This document shows, one piece after another, positions 17,850-26,206 of a stretch of 64,000 nucleotides of DNA. How positions within the stretch are numbered: position 1 is the stretch's first letter; every line of letters begins with the position of its first letter. This stretch comes from Algibacter pectinivorans. Its GTDB lineage: Bacteria; Bacteroidota; Bacteroidia; Flavobacteriales; Flavobacteriaceae. The DNA is taken from assembly GCF_900112595.1 (NCBI RefSeq), contig NZ_FOMI01000003.1:372001-436000 (forward strand), written 5' to 3'. The notes under the pieces were generated by a model that was given only the letters and a program-made list of their open reading frames with translations, ran no database searches and had not been told where the DNA came from. Made by a program: the position numbers and the translations under genes.

Positions 17850-18113
17850 ATGGGTTTATTAAAAACCATTCTTATAATAGCCTTAGTATATTACGGAATT
17901 AAAATTATTTCTAGGATTTTCGCGCCTTTACTGCTTAAATTCGCAGCTAAAAAAGCCGAAGAACGTTTTGGAGGCCAGTTTGGTCAATTTCAAAAAAGAC
18001 AAAGTCAACAGACTGAAAAAAAGGAAGGCGAAATTACTATCGATAAAATACCAGAAACAAAAACATCTAACAAAAATGTTGGAGAATATGTGGATTATGA
18101 GGAAATAGAGTAG
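17850..18113 (+). CDS. DUF4834-family small membrane protein
   Basis: An 87-residue protein with one N-terminal transmembrane helix (LLKTILIIALVYYGIKIISRIFAPLLLKF). A basic, Gln-rich cytoplasmic segment and an acidic tail (GEYVDYEEIE) follow. The layout matches DUF4834, a family restricted to Bacteroidota and without known function. In flavobacteria it is often next to yfhO, as here (120 nt upstream). A hairpin lies between the two genes. Confidence 0.82.
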   Translation: MGLLKTILIIALVYYGIKIISRIFAPLLLKFAAKKAEERFGGQFGQFQKRQSQQTEKKEGEITIDKIPETKTSNKNVGEYVDYEEIE

Positions 18114-18181
18114 TGCTCTCTTTTTATTGTTTCCTTTATTAGGAATTATGTTCTTAAAGTTTAGTAATCTTATTATACTTA

Positions 18182-18212
18182 ATTCTGAAAAATTATAACT
18201 ATTTTTCAGAAT
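18182..18212 (+). terminator. Hairpin between DUF4834 and yfhO
   Basis: A 12-bp perfect stem (ATTCTGAAAAAT / ATTTTTCAGAAT) with a 7-nt loop, followed by a modest T-rich stretch, 20 nt before the yfhO ATG. It could be a terminator or attenuator. Confidence 0.5.
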
Positions 18213-18232
18213 CATTTTCTTAAATACAATTC

Positions 18233-20659
18233 ATGCCATTATCAATTAAAAAATTATTACCCCACGTATTAGTTTTATTAGGTTTTATAGTAATTTCATT
18301 AGCCTATTTTAGTCCTGTTTTACAAGGGAAAGCTATTTATCAAAATGATATTGTGCAATATATTGGCATGAGCAAGCAGCAAAAAGACTTTAAAGCTGAA
18401 ACTGGTGAAGAGACGTATTGGACCAATAGTGCGTTTGGAGGTATGCCAACATATCAACTGGGTGCAAAATATCCGCATAACTACATTAAAAAGTTAGATT
18501 TAGCCTTACGGTTTTTACCTCGTCCAGCAGATTATTTATTTCTGTATTTGTTAAGTTTTTATGTGTTTTTACTAGTGTTAAAAGTAGATTTTAAATTGGC
18601 TGCTTTAGGTGCACTAGCCTTTGGTTTTTCTACGTATTTAATTATAATTTTAGGAGTAGGCCATAATAGTAAGGCGCATGCTATTGCTTACATGCCCTTG
18701 GTTTTAAGCGGCATTCTGTTGGTGTTTCAAAAACGATACATTCTTGGTTTTTTACTAACAACCATAGCTATGGGGCTAGAGTTAGTGTCTAATCATTTTC
18801 AAATGACGTACTATCTTATGTTTCTAGTTATCATATTAGGTATTGCATATTTGGTAGACGCTTATAAAAAACAAATGTTGCCGCATTACTTTAAATCCAT
18901 TGGTGTTTTAGTTGCAGCTGTTATTTTGTCTGTTGCTTTAAATGCTACTAACTTTTTAGCTACTAACGAATATGTTAAAGAGAGTAAACGTGGTAAAAGT
19001 GAACTAACAATTAATCCAGATGGTTCACCTAAAGACATTACAAATGGTTTAGATCGAGACTATATAACTCAGTTTAGTTATGGCATTGTAGAGACTTTTA
19101 ATTTATTTATTCCGCGTTTTACAGGTGGAGGAAACTCCGAAGATGTGGGAAAAGATTCTGCAACCTACGAGGCTTTTAGAAAATTAGGAGCAACGACAAC
19201 TCAAGCAGCGCAAGAAGCGAGTCGTGCACCAACGTATTGGGGAGACCAACCTATTGTTGAAGCGCCTGCATACATAGGTGCAGTCGTTTTATTTTTATTT
19301 GTTTTTGCCTTGTTTTTGGTGAAAGGCAGATTAAAATGGTGGCTCGTTGGTGGTACATTACTGTCTTTATTATTGTCCTACGGAAAGAATTTAGGTTTTT
19401 TAACAGACTTATTTATTGATTTTGTACCGCTATATAATAAATTCCGTGCGGTTAGTTCTATTCAAGTTATTTTAGAGTTGTGTATACCTGCATTAGCCAT
19501 TTTTGGGTTAGTGAGGCTTTTTAATGATTATGAAAGTAAAGACGTTAAGCTTAAAGCTCTAAAATATTCGATAGGTATTACCGCAGGTTTGGCTTTGGTG
19601 TTTTTGTTGTTTAAATCGTCTTTGTTTGATTTTGTTGGAACTAACGATGGTTTTTATCGTCAAAATTACGGGCAAGATTTTGTTGATGCTTTAAAAACAG
19701 ATAGAAAATCGATGTTTACAGCAGATACTTTTAGAACTTTAGTTTTGGTGTTACTATCGGCAGCTGCTATATTTTTATTTTTAAAGGATAAGTTAAAGGA
19801 AAAATGGGTAGTCGTAGCTTTTGGGGTATTAATCCTTTTTGATTTGGTTGGTGTGGATAGACGCTATGTTAATAACGATGATTTTGTTTCGGGTGTTCAA
19901 ATGAATAAACCATTTCAAGCTACAGAAGTGGATCAGTATATTTTAAAAGATACATCGCACTTTAGGGTATACGATTTGGTTTCAGGACCTTCAAAGCCAT
20001 CCTATTTTCATAATTCTCTAAATGGCTATAATGCAGCCGAATTAAGACGTTATCGCGAAGTATTCGACTTTTATATTTCTAGAAACAATATGAATGTGCT
20101 TAATATGCTAAATGCAAAGTATATTGTAGCGCAAGATGAAGAAGGCGCAGCGTTCCCTTATAAGAACGAAAGCGCTAATGGTAACGCTTGGTTTGTAAGT
20201 GCTTTAAAAGAAGTAAATTCTGCTAACAGCGAAATTAAGGCCTTAGATAGTTTAGATTCTAAAAACAAGGCAGTTTATATGAAGCCGGATTTATTTGAAG
20301 GCAATATAAAAAACAACTATGTTGTAGATTCTTTAGTAGGTATAGATTTAACAGATGTTAAGTCTAACTACTTAAAATACGAAACCAATAACTCAAACGA
20401 TGGATTTGCAGTCTTTTCAGAGATTTATTATCCCGAAGGATGGAAAACGTATATCGACGGAAAAGAAACGAATCATATTCGGGTAAACTATATTTTACGT
20501 GGTATGCAAATACCAAAAGGAACACATACTATTGAGTTTAAGTTTGATCCAGATGTGGTGAAAACAGGAAGTAAAATAACGTTAGCAAGTTCAATATTGC
20601 TTGGTTTATTGCTGCTTGGAGGTTTGTACTATGAGTTCAAAAAGAATAGAAGTGTCTAA
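18233..20659 (+). CDS. YfhO-family polytopic membrane protein (GT-C-like)
   Basis: An 808-residue integral membrane protein with about a dozen hydrophobic helices: a start at LPHVLVLLGFIVISLAY, several between 90 and 260, a group at 345-460, two near 505-545, and a final one at 780-800 (ASSILLGLLLLGGLYYEF). The first loop (QNDIVQYIGMSKQQKDF, FGGMPTYQL) and the late soluble region with FSEIYYPEGWKTYIDGKE match YfhO. YfhO in Gram-positives is implicated in glycosylating lipoteichoic acid; the flavobacterial role is not established. The next gene, a glycosyltransferase, starts inside its 3' end, so they are co-expressed. Confidence 0.88.
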   Translation: MPLSIKKLLPHVLVLLGFIVISLAYFSPVLQGKAIYQNDIVQYIGMSKQQKDFKAETGEETYWTNSAFGGMPTYQLGAKYPHNYIKKLDLALRFLPRPADYLFLYLLSFYVFLLVLKVDFKLAALGALAFGFSTYLIIILGVGHNSKAHAIAYMPLVLSGILLVFQKRYILGFLLTTIAMGLELVSNHFQMTYYLMFLVIILGIAYLVDAYKKQMLPHYFKSIGVLVAAVILSVALNATNFLATNEYVKESKRGKSELTINPDGSPKDITNGLDRDYITQFSYGIVETFNLFIPRFTGGGNSEDVGKDSATYEAFRKLGATTTQAAQEASRAPTYWGDQPIVEAPAYIGAVVLFLFVFALFLVKGRLKWWLVGGTLLSLLLSYGKNLGFLTDLFIDFVPLYNKFRAVSSIQVILELCIPALAIFGLVRLFNDYESKDVKLKALKYSIGITAGLALVFLLFKSSLFDFVGTNDGFYRQNYGQDFVDALKTDRKSMFTADTFRTLVLVLLSAAAIFLFLKDKLKEKWVVVAFGVLILFDLVGVDRRYVNNDDFVSGVQMNKPFQATEVDQYILKDTSHFRVYDLVSGPSKPSYFHNSLNGYNAAELRRYREVFDFYISRNNMNVLNMLNAKYIVAQDEEGAAFPYKNESANGNAWFVSALKEVNSANSEIKALDSLDSKNKAVYMKPDLFEGNIKNNYVVDSLVGIDLTDVKSNYLKYETNNSNDGFAVFSEIYYPEGWKTYIDGKETNHIRVNYILRGMQIPKGTHTIEFKFDPDVVKTGSKITLASSILLGLLLLGGLYYEFKKNRSV

Positions 20660-21929
20660 AAAAGCGCTAATAATAACCTATTATTGGCCTCCTGCGGGTG
20701 GTCCGGGTGTACAGCGCTGGTTAAAATTTGTTAAGTATTTACCAGATTGCGATGTAAATCCTATTCTTTTTATTCCAGAAAACCCTAATTACCCTATACT
20801 TGATAAAAGTTTAGAGCTAGAAGTATCAGATACTCTAACAATCATTAAACATCCAATAAAAGAACCTTATAAATGGGCGGGGATTTTTTCTAAAAAGTCT
20901 TCTAGAACCATTAGTAAAGGGATTATCTCAAACGAGAAAGAGCAATCTTTAATCGAAAAGATGATGCTTTTTGTGCGTGGTAACTTTTTTATACCAGATG
21001 CTAGAGTAGGCTGGGTAAAGCCTTCGGTGTCCTTTCTTGAAGGTTATATTAAAAAAGAAAGGATTGAAACTATTATTACTACAGGGCCACCACACAGTGT
21101 CCATCTTATTGGTTTAAAATTAAAAGAAAAGTTGGGGGTAAAGTGGTTAGCAGATTTTAGAGATCCATGGACTACTATTGGTTACCATAAGCAATTAAAG
21201 TTAATGACTGGTTCTGCAGTTAAACATAAAGCTTTGGAGAAACAAGTGTTAAATACAACCGATCAAATTATAGTTACAAGTTTTACTACTAAAAAAGAAT
21301 TTCAAGCCTTAACCAATAAGCCTATTGAAGTTATTACCAATGGGTATGATAACGAGGCTCATGTAAATTTTAGCATGGATACTAAATTTACATTAGCTCA
21401 TATAGGCTCTTTGTTATCTAAGCGAAATCCAGAAATATTTTGGCAAGTACTACACGATTTAGTTACTGAAAATTTAAACTTTGCCAAAAGTCTTCAGCTT
21501 AATTTTGTTGGATTTGTAAGTGAAGAAGTCTTAGCTTCTATTAAAAAACATAGTTTAAGTGATTATGTTAATGTTGTGGGTTATGTATCGCATCAAGAAG
21601 CTGTTAAGTATCAAAAGCAGTCTCAGGTTTTGTTGCTTATAGAAATAGATTCAGAGGATACAAAATGCATTGTTCCTGGTAAGTTATTTGAGTATATGGT
21701 TTCAAATAGACCCATAGTTGCTATAGGTCCAAAAAATTCCGATGTTAAGAAAATCATTAAAGAAACCAATACAGGACACTACTTTACTTATTATGATTAC
21801 GACTCGTTAAAAAGAATTATCTTAGAGTATTATAAAGCTTTTTTAAATGAAAACTTACAAGTTAGTCCTGTTGGTTTGCAAAAGTACCATAGAAAAGCAC
21901 TTACTAAATCACTAGCTAAACTAATATAA
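20631..21929 (+). CDS. Glycosyltransferase, GT4-like
   Basis: 432 residues from the ATG at 20631. A longer frame from a TTG at 20601 adds ten residues with no family support, while TTGGAGG 7 nt before this ATG is a rare good ribosome-binding site, so 20631 is chosen. It overlaps yfhO by 29 nt. The N-terminal Rossmann domain has TYYWPPAGGPGVQRWLKF, typical of flavobacterial GT4 enzymes. WLADFRDPWT and VITNGYD mark the domain junction, and PGKLFEYMVSNRPIVAIGP is the nucleotide-sugar (E-x7-E-like) region. It presumably acts at the cytoplasmic membrane face. The next gene (flippase) starts in a TAATG overlap. Confidence 0.85.
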   Translation: MSSKRIEVSKKALIITYYWPPAGGPGVQRWLKFVKYLPDCDVNPILFIPENPNYPILDKSLELEVSDTLTIIKHPIKEPYKWAGIFSKKSSRTISKGIISNEKEQSLIEKMMLFVRGNFFIPDARVGWVKPSVSFLEGYIKKERIETIITTGPPHSVHLIGLKLKEKLGVKWLADFRDPWTTIGYHKQLKLMTGSAVKHKALEKQVLNTTDQIIVTSFTTKKEFQALTNKPIEVITNGYDNEAHVNFSMDTKFTLAHIGSLLSKRNPEIFWQVLHDLVTENLNFAKSLQLNFVGFVSEEVLASIKKHSLSDYVNVVGYVSHQEAVKYQKQSQVLLLIEIDSEDTKCIVPGKLFEYMVSNRPIVAIGPKNSDVKKIIKETNTGHYFTYYDYDSLKRIILEYYKAFLNENLQVSPVGLQKYHRKALTKSLAKLI

Positions 21930-23389
21930 TGGGTGTCGTTGCTATACAGTCTTTTAAAAATATTGTTTCAACCTATTTGGGTTTTTTTATAGGCGCTATA
22001 AACACATTATTTCTTTATACAGAATTTTTAACAGACGATTATTATGGAATGGTAGGCTATATGCTTTCGCTAGCCTATGTTATTATGCCGTTAATGTCCT
22101 TTGGTATGCACAATACTTTGGTTAAATTTTATTCAACATTTAAAACAAGAGTGGCGCTTAATAGCTTTTTAACTCTTATGCTTGTTTTGCCATTTTGTAT
22201 TATACTGCCTTTAATTTGCATTGTTTATTTTAGTTATGATACGATTGCCGCTTTTTTGTCGAGTAAAAACGAAATAATAAAAGGTTATTTATGGCATACG
22301 TTTATTATAGCCATTGCTTTGGCTTACTTTGAAGTGTTTTTTGCCTGGGCAAAAGTGCAAATGCAAACCGTTTTTGGAAATTTCATGAAAGAGGTTTTTC
22401 ATAGAGTTTGTAGTATGTTGTTGCTTTTTGCTTTGCATTTCAAAATTATTAGTTTAGAGCAATTTATGGCTGGCCTCGTAGTAATTTATGTTTTGCGCAT
22501 GTTGGTTATGAGCGTTTATGCTTTTAGTATAAAACTCCCTGTAATTACGTTTGGTAAAGTAAGTGGGTTAAACAGTATTTTAAAGTATTCTGCTTTAATT
22601 ATTGTTGCAGGCCTAATAGCTACTCAACTTTTAGATATCGATAAAGTTATGATGGGTCAGTACCTAAACCCTATGCGCAATATTGCTTATTATAATGTAG
22701 CAATTTTTATTTCGACAGTTATTGCGGTTCCGCAGCGTGCAATGCATCAGTTACTGTCTCCAATGTCGGCAAAGTATTTAAATGATAGAGATTTTAACTC
22801 CTTGGAGGATTTGTACAAACGTAGTTCTTTAAGTCTGTTTGTAGTGGGAGGTTTAATTTTTTTACTAATTATATTAAACATAAATCAACTATATCTTCTA
22901 ATAGATACAGAGTATAGTGTAGGCTTGTATGTCGTGCTTTTAATTAGTGTTTCCAAGCTTTATGATTCCCTACTAGGTAGTAATAATGCTATTCTTTTTA
23001 ATAGTGATTATTATAGGTTTGTTTTAATTATTGGTGTTGTTATAATAGCAATAATGGTTTTATTAAACATAGTGTTAATTCCAATGTGTGGTATAAATGG
23101 AGCGGCTATAGCTACGTTTATCGCTGTTTTTTTATACAATACCATAAAGTTGTATTTTGTGTATAGAAAATTTAAACTGTTTCCGTTTACGATGGCAACC
23201 TTTAAGATAGGACTGCTTTTATTGACCTCTGCTTTGTTATTTTATTTCTGGGAGTTTTCTTTTCATCCAATAGTTAATATTGGTTTAAAATCGATTTTAA
23301 TAACAGTGCTTTATACTATTGTAATTTATCGGTTTAACTTGTCAGATGATATTTCAAGGGTTATTAAAAAGCTTATAAAGTTGAAATAA
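21929..23389 (+). CDS. Oligosaccharide flippase-like membrane protein (Wzx/MATE-like)
   Basis: 486 residues with about 14 hydrophobic helices and no signal peptide. The first helices (NIVSTYLGFFIGAINTLFLYTEF and YGMVGYMLSLAYVIMPLMSFGMHNTLVKFYS) have the polysaccharide_synt/Wzx pattern. The MCGINGAAIATFIAVFLYN block in the second half is characteristic of MOP-superfamily flippases. It would move a lipid-linked glycan across the inner membrane. It is coupled by a 1-nt overlap to the GT4 gene, and the yfhO-GT-flippase trio is closed by a terminator. No polymerase is beside it, and it is the only obvious flippase in the window. Confidence 0.85.
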   Translation: MGVVAIQSFKNIVSTYLGFFIGAINTLFLYTEFLTDDYYGMVGYMLSLAYVIMPLMSFGMHNTLVKFYSTFKTRVALNSFLTLMLVLPFCIILPLICIVYFSYDTIAAFLSSKNEIIKGYLWHTFIIAIALAYFEVFFAWAKVQMQTVFGNFMKEVFHRVCSMLLLFALHFKIISLEQFMAGLVVIYVLRMLVMSVYAFSIKLPVITFGKVSGLNSILKYSALIIVAGLIATQLLDIDKVMMGQYLNPMRNIAYYNVAIFISTVIAVPQRAMHQLLSPMSAKYLNDRDFNSLEDLYKRSSLSLFVVGGLIFLLIILNINQLYLLIDTEYSVGLYVVLLISVSKLYDSLLGSNNAILFNSDYYRFVLIIGVVIIAIMVLLNIVLIPMCGINGAAIATFIAVFLYNTIKLYFVYRKFKLFPFTMATFKIGLLLLTSALLFYFWEFSFHPIVNIGLKSILITVLYTIVIYRFNLSDDISRVIKKLIKLK

Positions 23390-23493
23390 TAGATTGTTAT
23401 TTTGGAGGCAACGAAAAACAGTTGTAATGCGCTGCGCTTAAAATAAAATATTCTTATTCTATTTTGTATAATAAATTAAACTATTCTTAAAAA

Positions 23494-23541
23494 GAAAAAC
23501 CCTACGATGCTGCTTTGAGGCAAACCTTGCGTAGGGATTTT
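23494..23541. terminator. Bidirectional terminator between flippase and secreted basic protein
   Basis: The stem CCCTACG (23500-23506) / CGTAGGG (23530-23536) is flanked by an A-rich and a T-rich tract, and lies between convergent genes. Confidence 0.8.
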
Positions 23542-23562
23542 CGTACTAACCAACCAAAATTG

Positions 23563-24771
23563 TTATGATCTTCGTCTTGTCGATGTCGATCTTGTATTGT
23601 TGCTAGAGCTATTTCTGCTTTGTGTTGCTCTTTGTGTTCTGTTTTGCGTAGACTTCGAAACTGTGCGTTTTTGAGTTGTTCTTGGTTTACTTACAGTACG
23701 TTGAGCTACTTGCGTACTTCTAGTTTTATTATTGTTTCTATTATATGTACGTGTATTTGTTGCTTTTGGTTTTTGAACTGTAGTAGTTTTTTTATTACGT
23801 GTTACCGTATTGTTTCTAGTACTTGTTCTATTACCAATATTATTAGTGTTTCCGGTAGTTCTTCTGTTAACTATTTTCGTGTTATTTCTATTAGTTGTTG
23901 TTCTTGAAATGTTATTATCAGTTCTATTATCGCGTCTAGTAACTTGCTTATTTGCTTTACCATTAGTTCTAGTGCTTCTATTTACTGTGCTATTTGCGCG
24001 TCTTGTGTTTGAGTTGTTGTTAGCTACAGTTCTTTTATAGTTTGCATGTCTATTAACTTGTGTAACATTTCTTTTGCTTCTATTTACGGTTGCGTAACTT
24101 CTGTTTCTAGAAATTGTATTTCCTCTTCTAGTTGCAATAGCCGTTCTTGGTCTGTAATTGTTTTGAAACGCTCTATGATACGTGTAACGTACAGGGTTGT
24201 AAAATTGTCTGTAAGGTCTGTTGTATACTACACAGTAGTCTCTAGCTGGGATGCTGTAATACCTGTGCCATGGTCTAAAAACATAGCCTCTGTTGTAAAT
24301 ATTGATAAACCCAGAGTAGTGAGAAAACACATTGTTTCTGTAATATACATTTAAGCCACCAATACGGTTTATATAACCAAAGTTGTTATAATAGATGTTT
24401 ACATTTCCTGCTTGACTAATACGGCCATAGTAATCATAGTAAATAGGAATATTTTCTATTTGAATTATTGCTCCGTATTCATCATATTGCACGTAAGCGT
24501 TGTAATCGTAACCAGTATTAAAACTAACGTTTACGTTTCTTGTGTTAATACTTACTCCAAAATTAGAGGTGTTTCTAAGTAAATTGAAATCGAATTGTCC
24601 ATCTCTAAAAACAGAAAACTCTACGCCATCTACATTAAATATAAAAGAGTTTCCATAACCTCCATAATATGTTGCGGCTTCATTTGCGTTTGTTTCGGTG
24701 TTGGTTGTGGTTGCGTTAACAGTAAATCCTGTAAGGACTAAACCTGCTAATAAGAATATAAACTTTTTCAT
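23563..24771 (-). CDS. Secreted protein with YD-like beta repeats and Arg/Asn/Thr-rich tail
   Basis: 402 residues. The signal peptide is MKKFIFLLAGLVLTGFTVNA. Residues 40-160 hold short beta-strand repeats: FNVDGVEFSVFRDGQFDFN, then units such as YYDYYGRISQAGNVNIYYNNFGY and INRIGGLNVYYR. A Tyr/Arg-rich segment follows, and then a tail of about 200 residues (205-402) made almost only of Arg, Asn, Thr, Ser and Lys with no predicted fold. The net charge is very high. I know no function; a cell-surface or nucleic-acid-binding role is possible. The shorter protein at 25264 is a paralogue of the folded part, and both have sigma-54-like promoters. Confidence 0.75.
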   Translation of the reverse strand: MKKFIFLLAGLVLTGFTVNATTTNTETNANEAATYYGGYGNSFIFNVDGVEFSVFRDGQFDFNLLRNTSNFGVSINTRNVNVSFNTGYDYNAYVQYDEYGAIIQIENIPIYYDYYGRISQAGNVNIYYNNFGYINRIGGLNVYYRNNVFSHYSGFINIYNRGYVFRPWHRYYSIPARDYCVVYNRPYRQFYNPVRYTYHRAFQNNYRPRTAIATRRGNTISRNRSYATVNRSKRNVTQVNRHANYKRTVANNNSNTRRANSTVNRSTRTNGKANKQVTRRDNRTDNNISRTTTNRNNTKIVNRRTTGNTNNIGNRTSTRNNTVTRNKKTTTVQKPKATNTRTYNRNNNKTRSTQVAQRTVSKPRTTQKRTVSKSTQNRTQRATQSRNSSSNNTRSTSTRRRS

Positions 24772-24806
24772 TACTATAATTTTTTATGGGTTACTGTTTT
24801 AGTAAT

Positions 24807-24826
24807 TACAACCATCGTGCCAAAAA
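24807..24826 (-). promoter_or_regulatory. Sigma-54-type promoter (TGGCAC-N5-TTGTA)
   Basis: On the minus strand TTTTTTGGCACGATGG-TTGTA matches the -24/-12 RpoN consensus TGGCACG-N4-TTGC(A/T) except for the last positions. It lies about 40 nt from the ATG at 24771. The same core precedes the paralogue at 25833. Confidence 0.65.
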
Positions 24827-25204
24827 ACGAACATAGGGATTTAGGCCTTGTAAACATTGAATAAATAATTTAATTATATGTTGATTTGGAAGTGTTTTAG
24901 ATTGCTGTTGACTAAAAAATATAGAGTATTTACTATTTGTATTGTGTGTTGGTTAGATTGCAAAAGACTTTATTTATTATCAATTCTGAAACTTGAAAAG
25001 AATAAGGATATTTAAAGAGTTTTTTAAACAAGAAGAAATTTGATTTAATACATGCAGCTTTATTTTGAGGAAGCTATGGGTTGATTGTTAGGTTTGCTGT
25101 TAAAACCAAGAGTAAATGCATTAATAATATTTAAAAAGACTGTAATTAGTTACCAGCTGAATCTTTTTGTGGTAGGTAAGTGTGTATAGGTTAAATATTA
25201 TAAA

Positions 25205-25239
25205 TAAAAAACCTCGAAGCTATACAACTTCGAGGTTTT
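25205..25239. terminator. Terminator downstream of the 189-residue secreted protein
   Basis: The stem CCTCGAAG / CTTCGAGG with an 8-nt loop has an A-tract before it and TTTT after it. It is placed about 30 nt beyond the stop of the minus-strand gene. Confidence 0.8.
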
Positions 25240-25263
25240 CACCTTTAACTAAACTAACTAATC

Positions 25264-25833
25264 TCAAAAAAAATATCTTTTATACTTTTTATTATGCCTT
25301 GTTTTTACGTAATATTTTACTTGTCCTCGGGTTTTAACAATTTGTCCTTTGCGATTATAGACAACTTTTAAACCGCCAACTTTGGTTAAAACAGCATGCT
25401 TATTTGGGCTGTAGCTCATGTTAACGGTTCCAGCGCGGGTAATACGTCCGTAACAATCGTAATTTATGTTTACATGGCCAATGCGTTTAATTTTTCCAAA
25501 TCTGTCGTGGGTAATTGTTAGACCTTTATTAGAGAAACGTGTATATAGTACATTGGCATTTGGGCCTCTATAACTTGTGTTTCTATAGGTGTTACTGTTA
25601 TATGGTAATGGGTTAAAGTGTTTTGTGTGTTTTGCATTAAAATCGAAACTACCATCTGAGAAAATTAAAAACTCCACACCGTTTTCTTTAAACGTAATAG
25701 GTTGAGATAGGTGCTTGCTTTTTCTTTTTTCTAGCTTTATGTTTGGTTTGTGTGTGTTACTTTCGGTTGCTGATGCAGTTGTTAATCCTATCAACAAACT
25801 TGCAAATACTAGTATTACTCTTTTCATAATCAT
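25264..25833 (-). CDS. Secreted basic protein with YD-like beta repeats (paralogue of 23563)
   Basis: 189 residues. The signal peptide is MIMKRVILVFASLLIGLTTASA (Met3 at 25827 is an equally likely start). It shares the block NGVEFLIFSDGSFDFN with the 402-residue neighbour and then has repeated strands FGKIKRIGHVNINYDCYGRITRAGTVNMSY, VGGLKVVYNRKGQIVKTRG and VKYYVKTRHN. It lacks the long Arg/Asn/Thr tail but ends in a short basic stretch. Function is unknown. The repeat rhythm (Y-D-x-x-G-x-I-x-x-x-G-x-V-x-I-x-Y) suggests a small beta-solenoid or sheet. It is controlled by its own sigma-54-like promoter. Confidence 0.75.
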   Translation of the reverse strand: MIMKRVILVFASLLIGLTTASATESNTHKPNIKLEKRKSKHLSQPITFKENGVEFLIFSDGSFDFNAKHTKHFNPLPYNSNTYRNTSYRGPNANVLYTRFSNKGLTITHDRFGKIKRIGHVNINYDCYGRITRAGTVNMSYSPNKHAVLTKVGGLKVVYNRKGQIVKTRGQVKYYVKTRHNKKYKRYFF

Positions 25834-26110
25834 AAGGATTTCATTGTGCCTACTCTTTAGCTTTTCGGCTTTCGCTTTGTTGTTTAGTGGTTTTCAATTT
25901 GCGTGCCAAAAAAATGGTTAGATTGTTGAATTAACTTGGTTTTAACAGTCTTGTTGTTGTTATTTTATTGGTTTTTAGAGAGTTGTTATTTGTGCTAAAA
26001 AAGAGACGTTTCTTTTTTAAGAGGGAGTTATTTTATTGAAACACCTCTTTAAAAAAAAGAAATAAGTAAAATGGACTAGTTTGTGGTGTTAAACCAAAAT
26101 GTTGCAAATA
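25834..26110. other. Intergenic region with sigma-54 site and two small hairpins
   Basis: No gene is seen. It holds the sigma-54-like site at 25893-25912, and hairpins near 25997-26018 (AAAAAAGA / TCTTTTTT) and 26019-26050 (AAGAGG / CCTCTT). The structured RNA element follows at 26111. Confidence 0.55.
25893..25912 (-). promoter_or_regulatory. Sigma-54-type promoter (TGGCAC-N5-TTGAA)
   Basis: The minus strand reads TTTTTTTGGCACGCAAATTG followed by AA, a good -24 element and an acceptable -12 element with correct spacing, about 60 nt upstream of the gene. It is nearly the same as the site before the paralogue. Confidence 0.7.
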
Positions 26111-26189
26111 GGTGCGTTAGGGATTGAGCAATTGTTGGAGCTCCTCGAAGAGAGCGACTTGTGAAAGCCCGACCCTTGTGGTAACGCCC
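26111..26189 (+). ncRNA. Structured RNA element next to uvrA, possibly a flavobacterial repeat/Flavo-1-like motif
   Basis: GGTGCGTTA (26111-26119) pairs with TAACGCCC (26182-26189), giving 8 pairs with one bulged T. Inside this, GGG (26120-26122) can pair with CCC (26168-26170), ACC...GGT near 26172-26182 forms a small hairpin, and CTC-GAA-GAG forms another. The flanking words GTTAGGGATTGA and GCCCGACCC recur, in my memory, in many flavobacterial intergenic regions. The element lies about 18 nt beyond the uvrA stop, so it could also be transcribed on the minus strand. Family assignment is uncertain. Confidence 0.5.
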
Positions 26190-26206
26190 AAATAATTAAA
26201 AGTGAA

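Larger units (their letters stand above)
24772..25263. other. Intergenic region between the two secreted paralogues
   Basis: 492 nt without a credible gene. It contains the sigma-54-like promoter of the 402-residue gene (24807-24826) and a terminator near 25212. Nothing else was recognised in 24830-25200. Confidence 0.6.

Noticed and set aside
20601-20630. TTG start for the GT4 gene at 20601
   Set aside because: The added residues (MVYCCLEVCT) have no family support, and the ATG at 20631 has a better ribosome-binding site.
23620-24354. Three plus-strand ORFs rich in Cys, Ser, Leu and Val
   Set aside because: They are antisense to the Arg/Asn/Thr-rich tail of the minus-strand secreted protein, and their odd composition is explained by that.
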